Assembly (NCBI RefSeq): GCF_009848505.1
Contig: NZ_WWDL01000014.1
Coordinates: forward strand, 1-64,000
Source: Muricoccus harenae
Lineage (GTDB): Bacteria; Pseudomonadota; Alphaproteobacteria; Acetobacterales; Acetobacteraceae
Reading direction: 5' to 3'
DNA: 64,000 bases
Below, piece after piece: positions 17,976-26,993 of the stretch (positions are counted from its first letter, which is position 1; every line of letters begins with the position of its first letter). A program made the translations under genes and the position numbers. The notes under the pieces were generated by a model, which made no database searches, was not told where the DNA came from, and saw only the letters and a list, made by a program, of their open reading frames with translations.

Positions 17976-18446
17976 ATGCCACTGTATGAAACCGTGCTCA
18001 TTGCACGGAACGACCTGACGCAGGCGCAGGTCGAGGCCATCGCCGACCAGGTCGGCACCATCATCGGCGAGAGCGGCGGCGAAGTCCGCAAGCGCGAGTA
18101 CTGGGGCCTCCGTGGCCTCGCGTACAAGATCAAGAAGAACCGTAAGGCCCACTACATGCTGCTGGGCCTGGACTGCGCGCCGGCCGCCGAGAAGGAGGTC
18201 ACCCGTCAGCTCGGCCTCCACGAGGACGTGCTGCGCCACATGACCCTGCGGATCGAGACGATCGACGACGCCCCCTCGGCCATCCTGGCCAAGCGCGGCG
18301 ACGACCGTGAGCGCGACCGCGGCTTCCGCGGCCCCCGTCCGGCCGGCCGCTTCAGCTCCGGCCGCGGCCGCGAGCGTGGCGACGACCGTGAGGAGTTCCG
18401 CGCCCGCCCCCGCGACGACCTCGATGGCAATGGCGGCGAGGAGTAA
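17976..18446 (+). CDS. rpsF: 30S ribosomal protein S6
   Basis: S6 binds the central domain of 16S rRNA together with S18. The start MPLYETVLIARNDLT is typical, with GAAGGGA upstream. At 156 residues it is longer than the ~100-residue core because of a charged C-terminal tail rich in Arg, Asp and Gly (about residues 108-156). Such tails are common in alphaproteobacteria. First gene of the rpsF-rpsR-rplI operon. Confidence 0.97.
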   Translation: MPLYETVLIARNDLTQAQVEAIADQVGTIIGESGGEVRKREYWGLRGLAYKIKKNRKAHYMLLGLDCAPAAEKEVTRQLGLHEDVLRHMTLRIETIDDAPSAILAKRGDDRERDRGFRGPRPAGRFSSGRGRERGDDREEFRARPRDDLDGNGGEE

Positions 18447-18452
18447 GATCTC

Positions 18453-18731
18453 ATGTCCGACACGACTGACCTGACCCCCGCCGCGCGCCGCACGGCCGTC
18501 GGCGCCCGCCGGCCCTTCTACCGCCGCCGCAAGTCCTGCCCCTTCTCCGGCCCGAACGCGCCGAAGATCGACTACAAGGACGTGCGCCTGCTGTCCCGCT
18601 TCCTGAGCGAGCGCGGCAAGATCGTGCCGTCCCGCATCACGGCGGTCTCCGCCAAGAAGCAGCGCGAGCTGGCGAATGCCATCAAGCGCGCCCGCTTCCT
18701 GGCGCTGCTCCCCTACGTCATCAACGACTGA
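18453..18731 (+). CDS. rpsR: 30S ribosomal protein S18
   Basis: The S18 subunit protein, 92 residues, partner of S6 on the platform of the 30S subunit. The core [12 protein letters not shown] and [19 protein letters not shown] are canonical, including a Cys in the N-terminal part. It starts 6 bp after rpsF and is followed 16 bp later by rplI. Confidence 0.97.
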   Translation: MSDTTDLTPAARRTAVGARRPFYRRRKSCPFSGPNAPKIDYKDVRLLSRFLSERGKIVPSRITAVSAKKQRELANAIKRARFLALLPYVIND

Positions 18732-18747
18732 TCGGGAGCGCCACGCC

Positions 18748-19314
18748 ATGATCGACGTCATCCTGATGCAGCGGGTCGAGAAGCTTGGCCAGATGGGCGA
18801 CACCGTGAAGGTGAAGCCCGGCTATGCCCGCAACTTCCTGCTGCCCTCCGGCCGCGCCATCCGCGCGACCGCGAGCAACCTGGCCCGCTTCGAGCAGGAG
18901 CGCGCGCAGCTCGAGGCCCAGAACCTCAAGCGGCGCGAGGAGGCCGAGCGCGTGGCCGAGCGGATGGAGGGCCTCACAGTCGTCCTGATCCGCTCCGCCG
19001 GCGAGAGCGGCGCGCTCTACGGCTCCGTCTCCGGCCGCGACATCGCGGACGCGACGAAGGAAGCCGGCCTCACAATCACCCGCGACCAGGTCATCCTGGA
19101 GCAGCCGATCAAGACGCTGGGCCTCACCACCGTCCGCGTCGCGCTGCACCCGGAGGTCTCTATCCCGGTGATCGTGAACATCGCCCGCTCCCCGGAAGAA
19201 GCCGAGAAGCAGGCGCGTGGCGAGGACCTGCGCGCCGAGCAGGAGGCCGAGGAGGCCAGCCTCGAGGCCGAGTTGGCCGCCGAGCTGTCCGAGCTGGGCG
19301 CCGCCTCCGAGTAG
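18748..19314 (+). CDS. rplI: 50S ribosomal protein L9
   Basis: L9, 188 residues, with the N-terminal RNA-binding domain ([35 protein letters not shown]), the long connecting helix, and the C-terminal domain. A Glu/Ala-rich extension of about 40 residues follows and is usual in this class. The ATG at 18748 is at the family N-terminus; the longer frame overlaps rpsR. The operon ends here at a hairpin. Confidence 0.97.
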   Translation: MIDVILMQRVEKLGQMGDTVKVKPGYARNFLLPSGRAIRATASNLARFEQERAQLEAQNLKRREEAERVAERMEGLTVVLIRSAGESGALYGSVSGRDIADATKEAGLTITRDQVILEQPIKTLGLTTVRVALHPEVSIPVIVNIARSPEEAEKQARGEDLRAEQEAEEASLEAELAAELSELGAASE

Positions 19315-19336
19315 CCTCGGAGTTCATGCGAGTAAG

Positions 19337-19368
19337 GAATGGCCGCCTCCCACAAGGGGCGGCCATTC
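19337..19368 (+). terminator. Terminator-like hairpin after rplI
   Basis: GAATGGCCGCC(TCC) and its complement flank a short CACAA loop, 22 bases after the rplI stop. The stem is strong, but the following bases (TCATCTC) are only mildly T-rich. Confidence 0.65.
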
Positions 19369-19482
19369 TCATCTCTGGACGTTATTCAACCCGATTCAGA
19401 TCATCACGCCTTCGTGATGTTCACCTCGACTGATTGCGCCCCCTGGCGCGGAGGCACAGCCTTTCCAGCAAGGAGACCGACC

Positions 19483-20769
19483 TTGCTGATCGATTCCCTT
19501 CTCTCCCGTCTCGTCCGCCAAGGCACCCTCAAGCTCCGCCACCCGGACGGCACCACCAGGATCCTCGGCGGAACCCGCCCGGGACCCAGCGCAGCCCTCG
19601 CGCTGACGACCCCAGAGATCACCCGGCGCCTTCTCTGGAGTCCCTCCCTCGCCTTCGGCGAGGGCTACATGGATGGCAGCATCGAGCCGATCGATGGCTC
19701 CACCATCTATGACGTGCTGGATCTTTTCATCCTCAACCTGGCCGAGGGCAGCAGCCTTCCGGCCATGCGCCTCAACGAAGGGGTGCGCTGGGTCAGCCGC
19801 CGGCTGATGGACCTCAACACCGCCAGCCGCAGCCGCCGCAACGTTGCCCATCACTACGATCTGAACGGGACGCTCTATTCCCTCTTCCTCGATGCGGACC
19901 GCCAGTATTCCTGCGCCTACTTCCCGACCGGGACGGAGACGCTGGAGGAGGCGCAGACGCTCAAGAAGCGCCACCTCGCCTCCAAGCTGAAGCTGGACCG
20001 TCCCGATCTCGAAGTGCTGGATATCGGCTCCGGCTGGGGCGGCCTGGCGCTGACCCTGGCCCGCGACCACGGCGCCCGCGTGACCGGTCTCACCCTCTCC
20101 GAAGAGCAACTCGCCGAGTCACGCGCTCGCGCCGAGGCGGCCGGCCTTTCGGATCGCGTGCGCTTCGAGCTGAGGGATTACCGCAGCTGGAACCAGCCGA
20201 TGGACCGGATCGTCTCCGTCGGCATGTTCGAGCATGTGGGCATCAACCACTACACGGCCTTCTTCCGCACGGTGAAACGCGCATTGAAAGAGGATGGCGT
20301 GGCCCTGATCCACGCCATCGGCCAGTCCGAGGGGCCCAGCACAACCAATCCCTGGATCACCAAGTACGTCTTCCCCGGCGGCTATTCCCCCGCTTTGTCG
20401 GAGGTCGTGCCGGCGGTGGAGAAGGCCGGGCTCTGGATCACCGACATTGAGATCCTGCGCCTTCACTACGCCATGACCATCGCCCATTGGCGGGCCCGCT
20501 TCGCCGCCAATCGCAATGCCATCAAGTCGCTCTATGACGAGCGCTTCTGCCGCATGTTCGAGTTCTACCTGGCCGCGTCGGAGCTCGCCTTCCGCCGCTG
20601 GGGCCACATGAACTGGCAGATCCAGCTGACCCGCAAGGTCGACACCCTGCCGCTGACCCGCGACTACATGTTCGATGCCGAGCGGGCGGCGACATATCCA
20701 CATGATCCACCGCCATCCACAGGATCCCGCGGTGCGGTGAGAGAGGACGTGGAGCGCGCCGAGGGCTAG
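19483..20769 (+). CDS. cfa: Cyclopropane-fatty-acyl-phospholipid synthase
   Basis: Adds a methylene from SAM across cis double bonds of membrane phospholipid acyl chains. From a TTG at 19483 the protein has 428 residues, with YSCAYFP at 142-148, the SAM loop LDIGSGWGGLAL at about 179-190, and RKVDTLPLTRDYM near the end. The TTG has AAGGAGA six bases upstream, much better than the ATGs at 19339 or 19417, where the extra residues have no similarity. It sits between rplI and dnaB, an unusual place. Confidence 0.9.
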   Translation: MLIDSLLSRLVRQGTLKLRHPDGTTRILGGTRPGPSAALALTTPEITRRLLWSPSLAFGEGYMDGSIEPIDGSTIYDVLDLFILNLAEGSSLPAMRLNEGVRWVSRRLMDLNTASRSRRNVAHHYDLNGTLYSLFLDADRQYSCAYFPTGTETLEEAQTLKKRHLASKLKLDRPDLEVLDIGSGWGGLALTLARDHGARVTGLTLSEEQLAESRARAEAAGLSDRVRFELRDYRSWNQPMDRIVSVGMFEHVGINHYTAFFRTVKRALKEDGVALIHAIGQSEGPSTTNPWITKYVFPGGYSPALSEVVPAVEKAGLWITDIEILRLHYAMTIAHWRARFAANRNAIKSLYDERFCRMFEFYLAASELAFRRWGHMNWQIQLTRKVDTLPLTRDYMFDAERAATYPHDPPPSTGSRGAVREDVERAEG

Positions 20770-20778
20770 ACTGGCCCG

Positions 20779-22299
20779 ATGAACGCCTTCGACAGCCTCG
20801 CAGAGCCGGCCGGCAGCGGGATGCTGGGCCTTTCCCAGCGCCTGCCCCCCTCGAATGCCGAGGCGGAGCAGGCGCTGCTGGGCGCGCTCCTGGCCAACAA
20901 CAAGGCCTATGAACGCGTCTCGGAGTTCCTGGCGGACGAGCATTTCGCCGACCCGATCCATGGCCGGATCTACAAATCCATTCAGCGCCGGATCGAAGCG
21001 GGCCAGTTGGCCGATGTCGTCACGCTGCGCGCGGAGTTCGAGCACTCTGGTGTGCTCGACGAGGTGGGCGGCCCCGCCTATCTGACGCAGCTTCTCACGG
21101 CCATGGTCGGCATCATCAATGCCGGCGAATACGGCCGCGTCATCCATGACTGCTTCCTGCGCCGCCAGCTGGTCGATCTCGGCGAGGTGGTGGTCAACCG
21201 TGCCTTCGGCGCCGAGCCTGAGCTGGACGGCAAGGCCCAGCTCGAGGCGGCCGAGCAGGCGCTGTTCAACCTGGCCACCGAGGGCAGCTCGGAAGGCGGG
21301 CTGATCAGCTTCGACAAGGCGCTGACCGCGGCGGTAGAGCTGGCGGCACGCGCCTTCAGCACCCCGGGCGGCGTCTCCGGCCTCTCCACCGGCCTGCGGG
21401 ACGTGGACAGCAAGCTCGGTGGCCTGCACCCGTCGGACCTTCTGATCCTCGCCGGGCGCCCCGCCATGGGCAAAACGGCGCTGGCCGTGAAGATCGGCTT
21501 CGGCGCCGCCAAGGCGGTGATCCGGGAGGCGCTGGAGAAGGACCCGAATGCGGTGGTCCGCGGCGGCGTCGCCATTTTCTCTCTCGAAATGAGCGCCGAC
21601 CAGCTCGCCACCCGTATTCTTTCGGAACAGTCGCGCGTCTCGGGTGACCGCATCCGCCGCGGCGACATCGCCCAGCGCGACTTCGACAAATTCGTGGAGG
21701 TGAGCCGCGAGCTTGCCACCCTGCCCCTCTTCATTGACGACACCCCGGCCATCACCATCTCGGCGCTGCGCACGCGTTGCCGGCGCCTGATGCGAACCAG
21801 GGGGCTGAACCTCATCATCGTGGACTATCTCCAGCTGATGCGCCCGGCCGCCGGCACCCGGCCGGAGAACCGGGTGCAGGAGATCAGCCAGATCACCCAG
21901 GGGCTGAAGGCGATCGCGAAGGAACTGTCCGTTCCGGTCATCGCCCTCTCCCAGCTCTCCCGCCAGGTGGAGCAGCGCGAGGACAAGCGGCCGCAGCTTG
22001 CCGACCTCCGCGAATCCGGCTCGATCGAGCAGGACGCCGACGTCGTGATGTTCGTCTATCGCGACGAGTACTACCTCGCGCAGCGCATGCCGAAGGAGCT
22101 GTCCTTCGACAACCAGGAGAAGTTCTCCGAGGCGTCGGAGAAGTGGCAGAAGGATATGGAGCAGGCCCACAACAAGGCCGAGCTCATCATCGCCAAGCAG
22201 CGCCACGGCCCCACCGGCACCATCCGCCTGTTCTTCGAGGGCGAGTTTACCCGCTTCGGCGATCTCGACCAGACCCACGACCAGGACGATTATGGCTGA
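20779..22299 (+). CDS. dnaB: Replicative DNA helicase
   Basis: DnaB is the hexameric 5'-3' helicase at the replication fork. The 506-residue protein has the N-terminal primase-interacting domain (about residues 25-130) and the RecA-like domain, with Walker A GRPAMGKTA at 226-234 and the H3-like IIVDYLQLM. An insert-like stretch near 240-260 (VIREALEKDPNAVVRGG) is seen in alphaproteobacteria. Its end overlaps alr by 8 bases. Confidence 0.97.
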   Translation: MNAFDSLAEPAGSGMLGLSQRLPPSNAEAEQALLGALLANNKAYERVSEFLADEHFADPIHGRIYKSIQRRIEAGQLADVVTLRAEFEHSGVLDEVGGPAYLTQLLTAMVGIINAGEYGRVIHDCFLRRQLVDLGEVVVNRAFGAEPELDGKAQLEAAEQALFNLATEGSSEGGLISFDKALTAAVELAARAFSTPGGVSGLSTGLRDVDSKLGGLHPSDLLILAGRPAMGKTALAVKIGFGAAKAVIREALEKDPNAVVRGGVAIFSLEMSADQLATRILSEQSRVSGDRIRRGDIAQRDFDKFVEVSRELATLPLFIDDTPAITISALRTRCRRLMRTRGLNLIIVDYLQLMRPAAGTRPENRVQEISQITQGLKAIAKELSVPVIALSQLSRQVEQREDKRPQLADLRESGSIEQDADVVMFVYRDEYYLAQRMPKELSFDNQEKFSEASEKWQKDMEQAHNKAELIIAKQRHGPTGTIRLFFEGEFTRFGDLDQTHDQDDYG

Positions 22300-23365
22300 A
22301 CGATCCGGGCTGCTGACGGTCGATCTCGACGCCATCGCCGCCAACTGGACCGCTCTCCACGCCCGCCATACGGAAGCCGGCGGCACCGATCTCGGGGCCG
22401 CGGTGAAGGCCGATGCCTATGGCCTCGGCGCGAAGCAGGTTTCGGCGGCCCTGGCCGCCGCCGGATGCCGCCACTTCTTCGTCGCCCATGTGGAGGAAGG
22501 CGTGGCGGTGCGGACCGCTCTCGGCCCGGGTCCCATGGTGGTGGTCCTGAACGGCTTCCGTCCCGGAGAGGACGAGAATTACGACCTCACCCCCGTCCTG
22601 AACACGCCGGGCGACCTCGCGGCCTGGTCCAGCACCGGCCGCGATGTCCTGCTGCATATAGACACCGGCATGGCGCGCCTTGGCCTCTCCCCGCGCGATG
22701 TCGATGCCCTGGCGGATGACCCTTCGCTCCTCCAGGGGGTGAAGCTCCGCTACGTCATGACCCATCTGGCCTGCGCGGACACCCCTGCCGACCCGCTCAA
22801 TGTCCAGCAGGCCGCCCGCTTCGCGGCCGCCCGCGCCCGCCTGCCCGCCGCCCCCGCCTCCTTCGCAAATTCCGCCGGGCTTTTCCTCGGGCATGACTTC
22901 GCCTCGGATCTCGGCCGGCCTGGCTGCGCACTCTACGGCCTCAACCCCATTGCGGAGCGGCCTAACCCCATGCGCCCCACGGTGCGGCTCGCCGCTCCGG
23001 TGCTCCAGGTGCGGGACATTCCGGCAGGCGCCCCGGTGGGCTATGGCGCAACCTGGGTCGCCAGCCGCCCTTCCCGGATCGCCACCGTTGCCGTGGGCTA
23101 TGCCGATGGCTATCTGAGGTCCCTGTCCGGCCGCGCCCTTGGCCGTCACAACTGGCAGGAGGTTCCGCTTGTCGGGCGGGTATCCATGGACCTCACCACC
23201 TTCGACGTGACCGATCATCCCGCCATCACGCCCGGTTCGATGATCGAGCTGATTGGCCCAGGCAATTCCCCCGATGACGTCGCCGCCCGCGCCGGCACCA
23301 TCGGCTATGAGGTGCTGACCGCCCTGGGCTCCCGCTATCGCCGCAGCTATGTGACGGCCGCGTGA
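22292..23365 (+). CDS. alr: Alanine racemase
   Basis: PLP-dependent interconversion of L- and D-alanine for peptidoglycan. Lys39 in AAVKADAYGLG binds PLP, and the catalytic Tyr of the second domain is in VGYGATW. Length 357 is normal. It overlaps dnaB at its start and the mlaE-like gene at its end (GTGA), so dnaB, alr and the ABC genes form one coupled run. Confidence 0.95.
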   Translation: MAERSGLLTVDLDAIAANWTALHARHTEAGGTDLGAAVKADAYGLGAKQVSAALAAAGCRHFFVAHVEEGVAVRTALGPGPMVVVLNGFRPGEDENYDLTPVLNTPGDLAAWSSTGRDVLLHIDTGMARLGLSPRDVDALADDPSLLQGVKLRYVMTHLACADTPADPLNVQQAARFAAARARLPAAPASFANSAGLFLGHDFASDLGRPGCALYGLNPIAERPNPMRPTVRLAAPVLQVRDIPAGAPVGYGATWVASRPSRIATVAVGYADGYLRSLSGRALGRHNWQEVPLVGRVSMDLTTFDVTDHPAITPGSMIELIGPGNSPDDVAARAGTIGYEVLTALGSRYRRSYVTAA

Positions 23366-24150
23366 CCCTGGCCCCGGTGGACTGGGTGGCGGCCCTCGGC
23401 CGCGCCGCCCTCGACCTCTGCCGCACCATCGGCGCGGTGGCGCTCTTCGCCCTGGAAGGGTTGAGCCATGTGCTGCGCCCGCCCTTCCAGCCGCGCCTCT
23501 TCCTCCGCGCCTTCCTCGAAGTCGCCTACTTCTCCCTGCCGGTGGTGGGGCTGACCGCGGTCTTCACCGGCATGGTGCTGGCGCTGCAATCCTATTCCGG
23601 CTTCTCCCGCTTCGGCGCGGAGGGGGCGGTGGCCAATGTCGTCGTCCTTTCCATCACACGGGAACTGGGCCCGGTGCTGGCAGGGCTGATGGTCTCCGGC
23701 CGCATCGGCGCGGCCTTCGCCGCCGAGATCGGCACCATGCGCGTCACCGACCAGATCGACGCCCTCACCACCCTTTCCACCGATCCGATGAAGTACCTGG
23801 TCGCCCCTCGGCTGCTGGCTGCTACCCTGGCGATGCCGCTGCTGGTGATCGTGGCGGATGTGCTGGGCGTGATGGGCGGCTATCTGATCGGCACTTTCAA
23901 GCTCGGCTTCTCCGGTCCCGGCTATCTCAAGGCCACCTTCGACTTCCTGCAGGTGATGGACGTGGTCAGCGGGCTGGCGAAGGCGGCGGTCTTCGGCTTC
24001 GTCGTGGCGCTGATGGGCACCTGGTGCGGCTACACCTCGCGCGGCGGCGCGCAGGGCGTGGGCGCGGCCACCACCACGGCGGTGGTCGCCTCCTCCATCC
24101 TTATCCTCGCCCTGGACTATGTGCTGACCGAGGCCTTCTTCGCCCGATGA
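23362..24150 (+). CDS. MlaE/Ttg2B-type ABC transporter permease
   Basis: A 262-residue MlaE-family permease with the conserved central block GLMVSGRIGAAFAAEIGTM and about five helices. In Mla systems it pairs with an MlaF ATPase and an MlaD MCE protein to move phospholipids between the two membranes. GTG start inside the alr stop. The ATPase gene overlaps its end (ATGA). No MCE protein follows. Confidence 0.9.
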   Translation: MTLAPVDWVAALGRAALDLCRTIGAVALFALEGLSHVLRPPFQPRLFLRAFLEVAYFSLPVVGLTAVFTGMVLALQSYSGFSRFGAEGAVANVVVLSITRELGPVLAGLMVSGRIGAAFAAEIGTMRVTDQIDALTTLSTDPMKYLVAPRLLAATLAMPLLVIVADVLGVMGGYLIGTFKLGFSGPGYLKATFDFLQVMDVVSGLAKAAVFGFVVALMGTWCGYTSRGGAQGVGAATTTAVVASSILILALDYVLTEAFFAR

Positions 24151-24914
24151 CCCCGCGAATCCGTCTTCGGGAGCTGCGCAAGTCCTTCGGGCCGAAGACC
24201 GTGCTGGATGGGGTGGACCTGGACGTCATGCCCGGCCGCTCCATGGTCATCCTCGGCGGCTCCGGCTCGGGCAAGTCCGTCACCATCAAATGCATCCTGG
24301 GCCTCATCGAGGCGGATTCCGGCCTGATCGAGATCAATGGGCGGGACGTGCTGGCCATGTCCGCGCGCGAGCGCGAAGAGGTGCTGGATCACACCGGTAT
24401 GCTCTTCCAGAATGGCGCGCTCTTCGACAGCCTGCCGGTCTGGGAGAATGTCTGCTTCAAGCTGCTCGCCCAGAAGCGCATCACCCGGGCGCAGGCGCGC
24501 GACAAGGCGGCCGAGGCGCTCGCCGGCGTCGGGCTCGATGCCAGCGTCGGTGCCCTTTCCCCAGCCGAGCTTTCGGGCGGCATGCAGAAGCGGGTGGCCC
24601 TCGCGCGCGCCATCGCCTCCGAGCCCCGGATCATCTTCTTCGACGAGCCCACCACTGGGCTCGATCCGATCATGGGCGCCGTGATCGACGGGCTGATCGT
24701 CGATTGCGTGCGCCGCCTCGGCGCCACCGCCGTCACCATCACCCATGACATGGCCAGTGCCCGCCGCATCGGCGACGATGCGGCGATGATCCACAAGGGC
24801 CGGATCATCTGGACCGGCGCTGCCGCGACGCTCGGCGAAACCGGGAACGCCATGGTGGATCAGTTCGCGCGCGGGGAGCGCGAGGGACCGATCACGATGG
24901 AGCTGCGGAAGTAG
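24147..24914 (+). CDS. MlaF/Ttg2A-type ABC transporter ATP-binding protein
   Basis: The 255-residue ATPase partner of the preceding permease. Walker A GGSGSGKS lies at 37-44, the signature LSGGMQKR at 142-149, and Walker B IIFFDEP just after. The phrase QNGALFDSLPVWENV is typical of the MlaF group. With the permease it would drive phospholipid or lipid transport at the inner membrane. The MlaD, MlaC and MlaA partners are not in the window. Confidence 0.92.
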   Translation: MTPRIRLRELRKSFGPKTVLDGVDLDVMPGRSMVILGGSGSGKSVTIKCILGLIEADSGLIEINGRDVLAMSAREREEVLDHTGMLFQNGALFDSLPVWENVCFKLLAQKRITRAQARDKAAEALAGVGLDASVGALSPAELSGGMQKRVALARAIASEPRIIFFDEPTTGLDPIMGAVIDGLIVDCVRRLGATAVTITHDMASARRIGDDAAMIHKGRIIWTGAAATLGETGNAMVDQFARGEREGPITMELRK

Positions 24915-25010
24915 AAAAGGCTTCCCGCCCCCTCCCGAGGCCATGCCCTCATGCCGAGGAGGCCCCTGATACAGGGCAGCGCAGGTCAGGCGACGCGAGG
25001 GGTGAGCGCA

Positions 25011-25038
25011 ACCTTCCCCCTTGGGAAGCTCGTTAGAC
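25011..25038 (+). promoter_or_regulatory. CueR-like (MerR-family) promoter-operator
   Basis: ACCTTCCC-CCTT-GGGAAGCT is an inverted repeat closely resembling CueR operators. It is placed between a weak -35 (GCAACC at 25008) and a -10 (TTAGAC at 25033) with a 19-bp spacer, the hallmark of MerR-family activation. It lies 27 bp before the Cys-rich gene's ATG. No cueR gene is in the window. Confidence 0.75.
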
Positions 25039-25064
25039 GGTTTCACCCCGAAGGGAGAGCCGTG

Positions 25065-25385
25065 ATGGACGCCTGCATCCGCGCATGCCTCGAATGCCAC
25101 CGCATCTGCCTGCATTGCGTGATCCACTGCCTTACCAAAGGCGGCAGCCATGCCGAGGTCGGCCATATCCGGATCTTGATGGATTGCGCGCAGATCTGCG
25201 CCACCACCGCCGACTTCATGATTCGCGAGTCGCAGCACGGCAAGCATCTCGCCCGCGAATGCGCCGAGATCTGCCGCCAATGCGCCGACTCCTGCGGCAA
25301 CCACCCGGAGGCGGACGACCACATGAAGAAATGCGCCCAGACCTGCCTCGATTGCGCCGCCGAATGCGAGAAGATGGTGGCCTGA
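25065..25385 (+). CDS. Cytosolic copper-storage-like protein (Csp3/DUF326, four-helix bundle)
   Basis: A 106-residue protein with 16 cysteines spaced every 3-4 residues along predicted helices (C4, 8, 11, 15, 18, 22, 41, 45, 66, 70, 73, 77, 90, 94, 97, 101). This is the pattern of Csp proteins, which bind many Cu(I) ions inside a four-helix bundle. There is no signal peptide, so it resembles cytosolic Csp3. The ATG follows AAGGGAGAG. The CueR-like promoter upstream supports copper control. Confidence 0.9.
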   Translation: MDACIRACLECHRICLHCVIHCLTKGGSHAEVGHIRILMDCAQICATTADFMIRESQHGKHLARECAEICRQCADSCGNHPEADDHMKKCAQTCLDCAAECEKMVA

Positions 25386-25487
25386 ACCCCGCCCCCTGAA
25401 GCGGGTCGGGCGGACCGGCCCCTTCTAAGCGGGCCCGCCACGCGCTACATCCTGGATGTCCACGTTTCGTTCTTGATCGGGCATCCA

Positions 25488-26933
25488 TTGGCCAAAGCCA
25501 CCCACCGTTTCGTCTGCCAGTCCTGCGGCACCGCCCACGCGAAGTGGCAGGGTAAGTGCGAGGGCTGCGGCGAGTGGAACACCCTGGCCGAGGAGGTGGT
25601 GGAGGCCCGCAGCCCCGGCCCGGCCAAGGCTGCGATTGGCGGCCGCCGGGTGGAGTTCGTCCCCCTCAAGGGCCATTCCGCCCCACCACCCCGTACCCGC
25701 ACCGGCATGGCGGAGCTGGACCGCGTCCTCGGCGGCGGTTTCGTGCCTGGCTCGGTGGTCCTGGTTGGCGGCGACCCGGGCATCGGCAAGTCCACCATCC
25801 TGCTCCAGGCCGCCGCCCGGGTAGCCGAGGCCGGCAAGCACACCCTCTACATCTCGGGTGAGGAGGCGATCGAGCAGGTCCGCCTCCGTGCCCTTCGCCT
25901 GGGCGTCTCTGGCGCCCCGCTGGGGCTCGCCGCAGCCAGCTCGCTCCGCGACATCCTCGCCAGCCTGGAGCAGGAGCGCGATGTCGGCCTGGTCATCATG
26001 GACTCCATCCAGACTGTCTGGCTCGACAGCCTGGATTCGGCTCCCGGTACCGTCAGCCAGGTCCGTGCCTGCGCGGCCGAGCTGGGGCGGCTGGCCAAGT
26101 CGCGCGGCTTCGCCCTGGTCCTCGTGGGGCATGTCACCAAGGAGGGCACCCTCGCCGGCCCCCGCGTGCTGGAGCACATGGTGGACGCCACCCTTTATTT
26201 CGAAGGCGATCGCGGACATCAGTTCCGTATCCTCCGCGCCACCAAGAACCGCTTCGGCGCCACGGACGAGATCGGCGTCTTCGAGATGACCGAGACGGGC
26301 CTCGCGGAGGTTCCTAACCCCTCGGCCCTCTTCCTCGCGGAGCGGCGCGGCAATGTCTCCGGCTCGGCGGTCTTCGCGGGGCTGGAGGGCACGCGCCCTG
26401 TGCTGGTGGAGATCCAGGCCCTGCTCTCCCCCGCCTCCGGCGGCAGCCCCCGGCGGCAGGTGGTGGGCTGGGACTCGGGCCGCCTCTCGATGCTCCTGGC
26501 AGTGCTGGAAAGCCGCTGCCGGCTCAGCCTGGGGCAGAACGACGTCTATCTGAACATTGCCGGCGGCCTGCGGATCAACGAGCCCGCGGCCGACCTGGCG
26601 GTGGCCGCCGCCCTGGTCAGCGCCGCCACGGACCGCCCGGCCGCACCGGACATGGTCTTCTTCGGCGAGGTCGGCCTGTCTGGCGAAATCAGGCAGGTCG
26701 CCCAGACCGAACTGCGCCTCCGCGAGGCCGCCAAGCTCGGCTTCGCCTCGGCCACCCTGCCCCGCCGCGTCGCGCGCGGCGGCCGGGCCCTCTCGGCGCC
26801 CGAAGGGCTGCGCCTGAGCGAGGTGGGCCATCTGGCCGATCTGGTAGCACCCTTCGCCGCCGGAGCCACCCGCAAGCCAGCCCCCAGGGAAAAGCCGAAG
26901 CCCGCCCCTGCCGAGGCGGAGGAGACCGCGTAA
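25488..26933 (+). CDS. radA: DNA repair protein RadA
   Basis: RadA is a RecA-like DnaB-type helicase that promotes branch migration in recombination repair. It has an N-terminal zinc finger (C10, C13, C24, C27), Walker A GGDPGIGKST, the RadA signature KNRFG, and a Lon-protease-like C-terminal domain. I choose the TTG at 25488, giving MAKATHRFVC like other RadA; a TTG at 25473 is also possible. A Lys/Pro-rich tail ends the 481-residue protein. Confidence 0.95.
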   Translation: MAKATHRFVCQSCGTAHAKWQGKCEGCGEWNTLAEEVVEARSPGPAKAAIGGRRVEFVPLKGHSAPPPRTRTGMAELDRVLGGGFVPGSVVLVGGDPGIGKSTILLQAAARVAEAGKHTLYISGEEAIEQVRLRALRLGVSGAPLGLAAASSLRDILASLEQERDVGLVIMDSIQTVWLDSLDSAPGTVSQVRACAAELGRLAKSRGFALVLVGHVTKEGTLAGPRVLEHMVDATLYFEGDRGHQFRILRATKNRFGATDEIGVFEMTETGLAEVPNPSALFLAERRGNVSGSAVFAGLEGTRPVLVEIQALLSPASGGSPRRQVVGWDSGRLSMLLAVLESRCRLSLGQNDVYLNIAGGLRINEPAADLAVAAALVSAATDRPAAPDMVFFGEVGLSGEIRQVAQTELRLREAAKLGFASATLPRRVARGGRALSAPEGLRLSEVGHLADLVAPFAAGATRKPAPREKPKPAPAEAEETA

Positions 26934-26993
26934 CCCTGCCTTGCGCCCGCCGCGCGTGACGCCGCGGCGCAGCATCGTTATATCCCGCCTCCG

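Noticed and set aside
20119-22386. Antisense open frame of 755 codons opposite cfa and dnaB
   Set aside because: It spans two well-supported genes and their spacer on the other strand and resembles no protein family.
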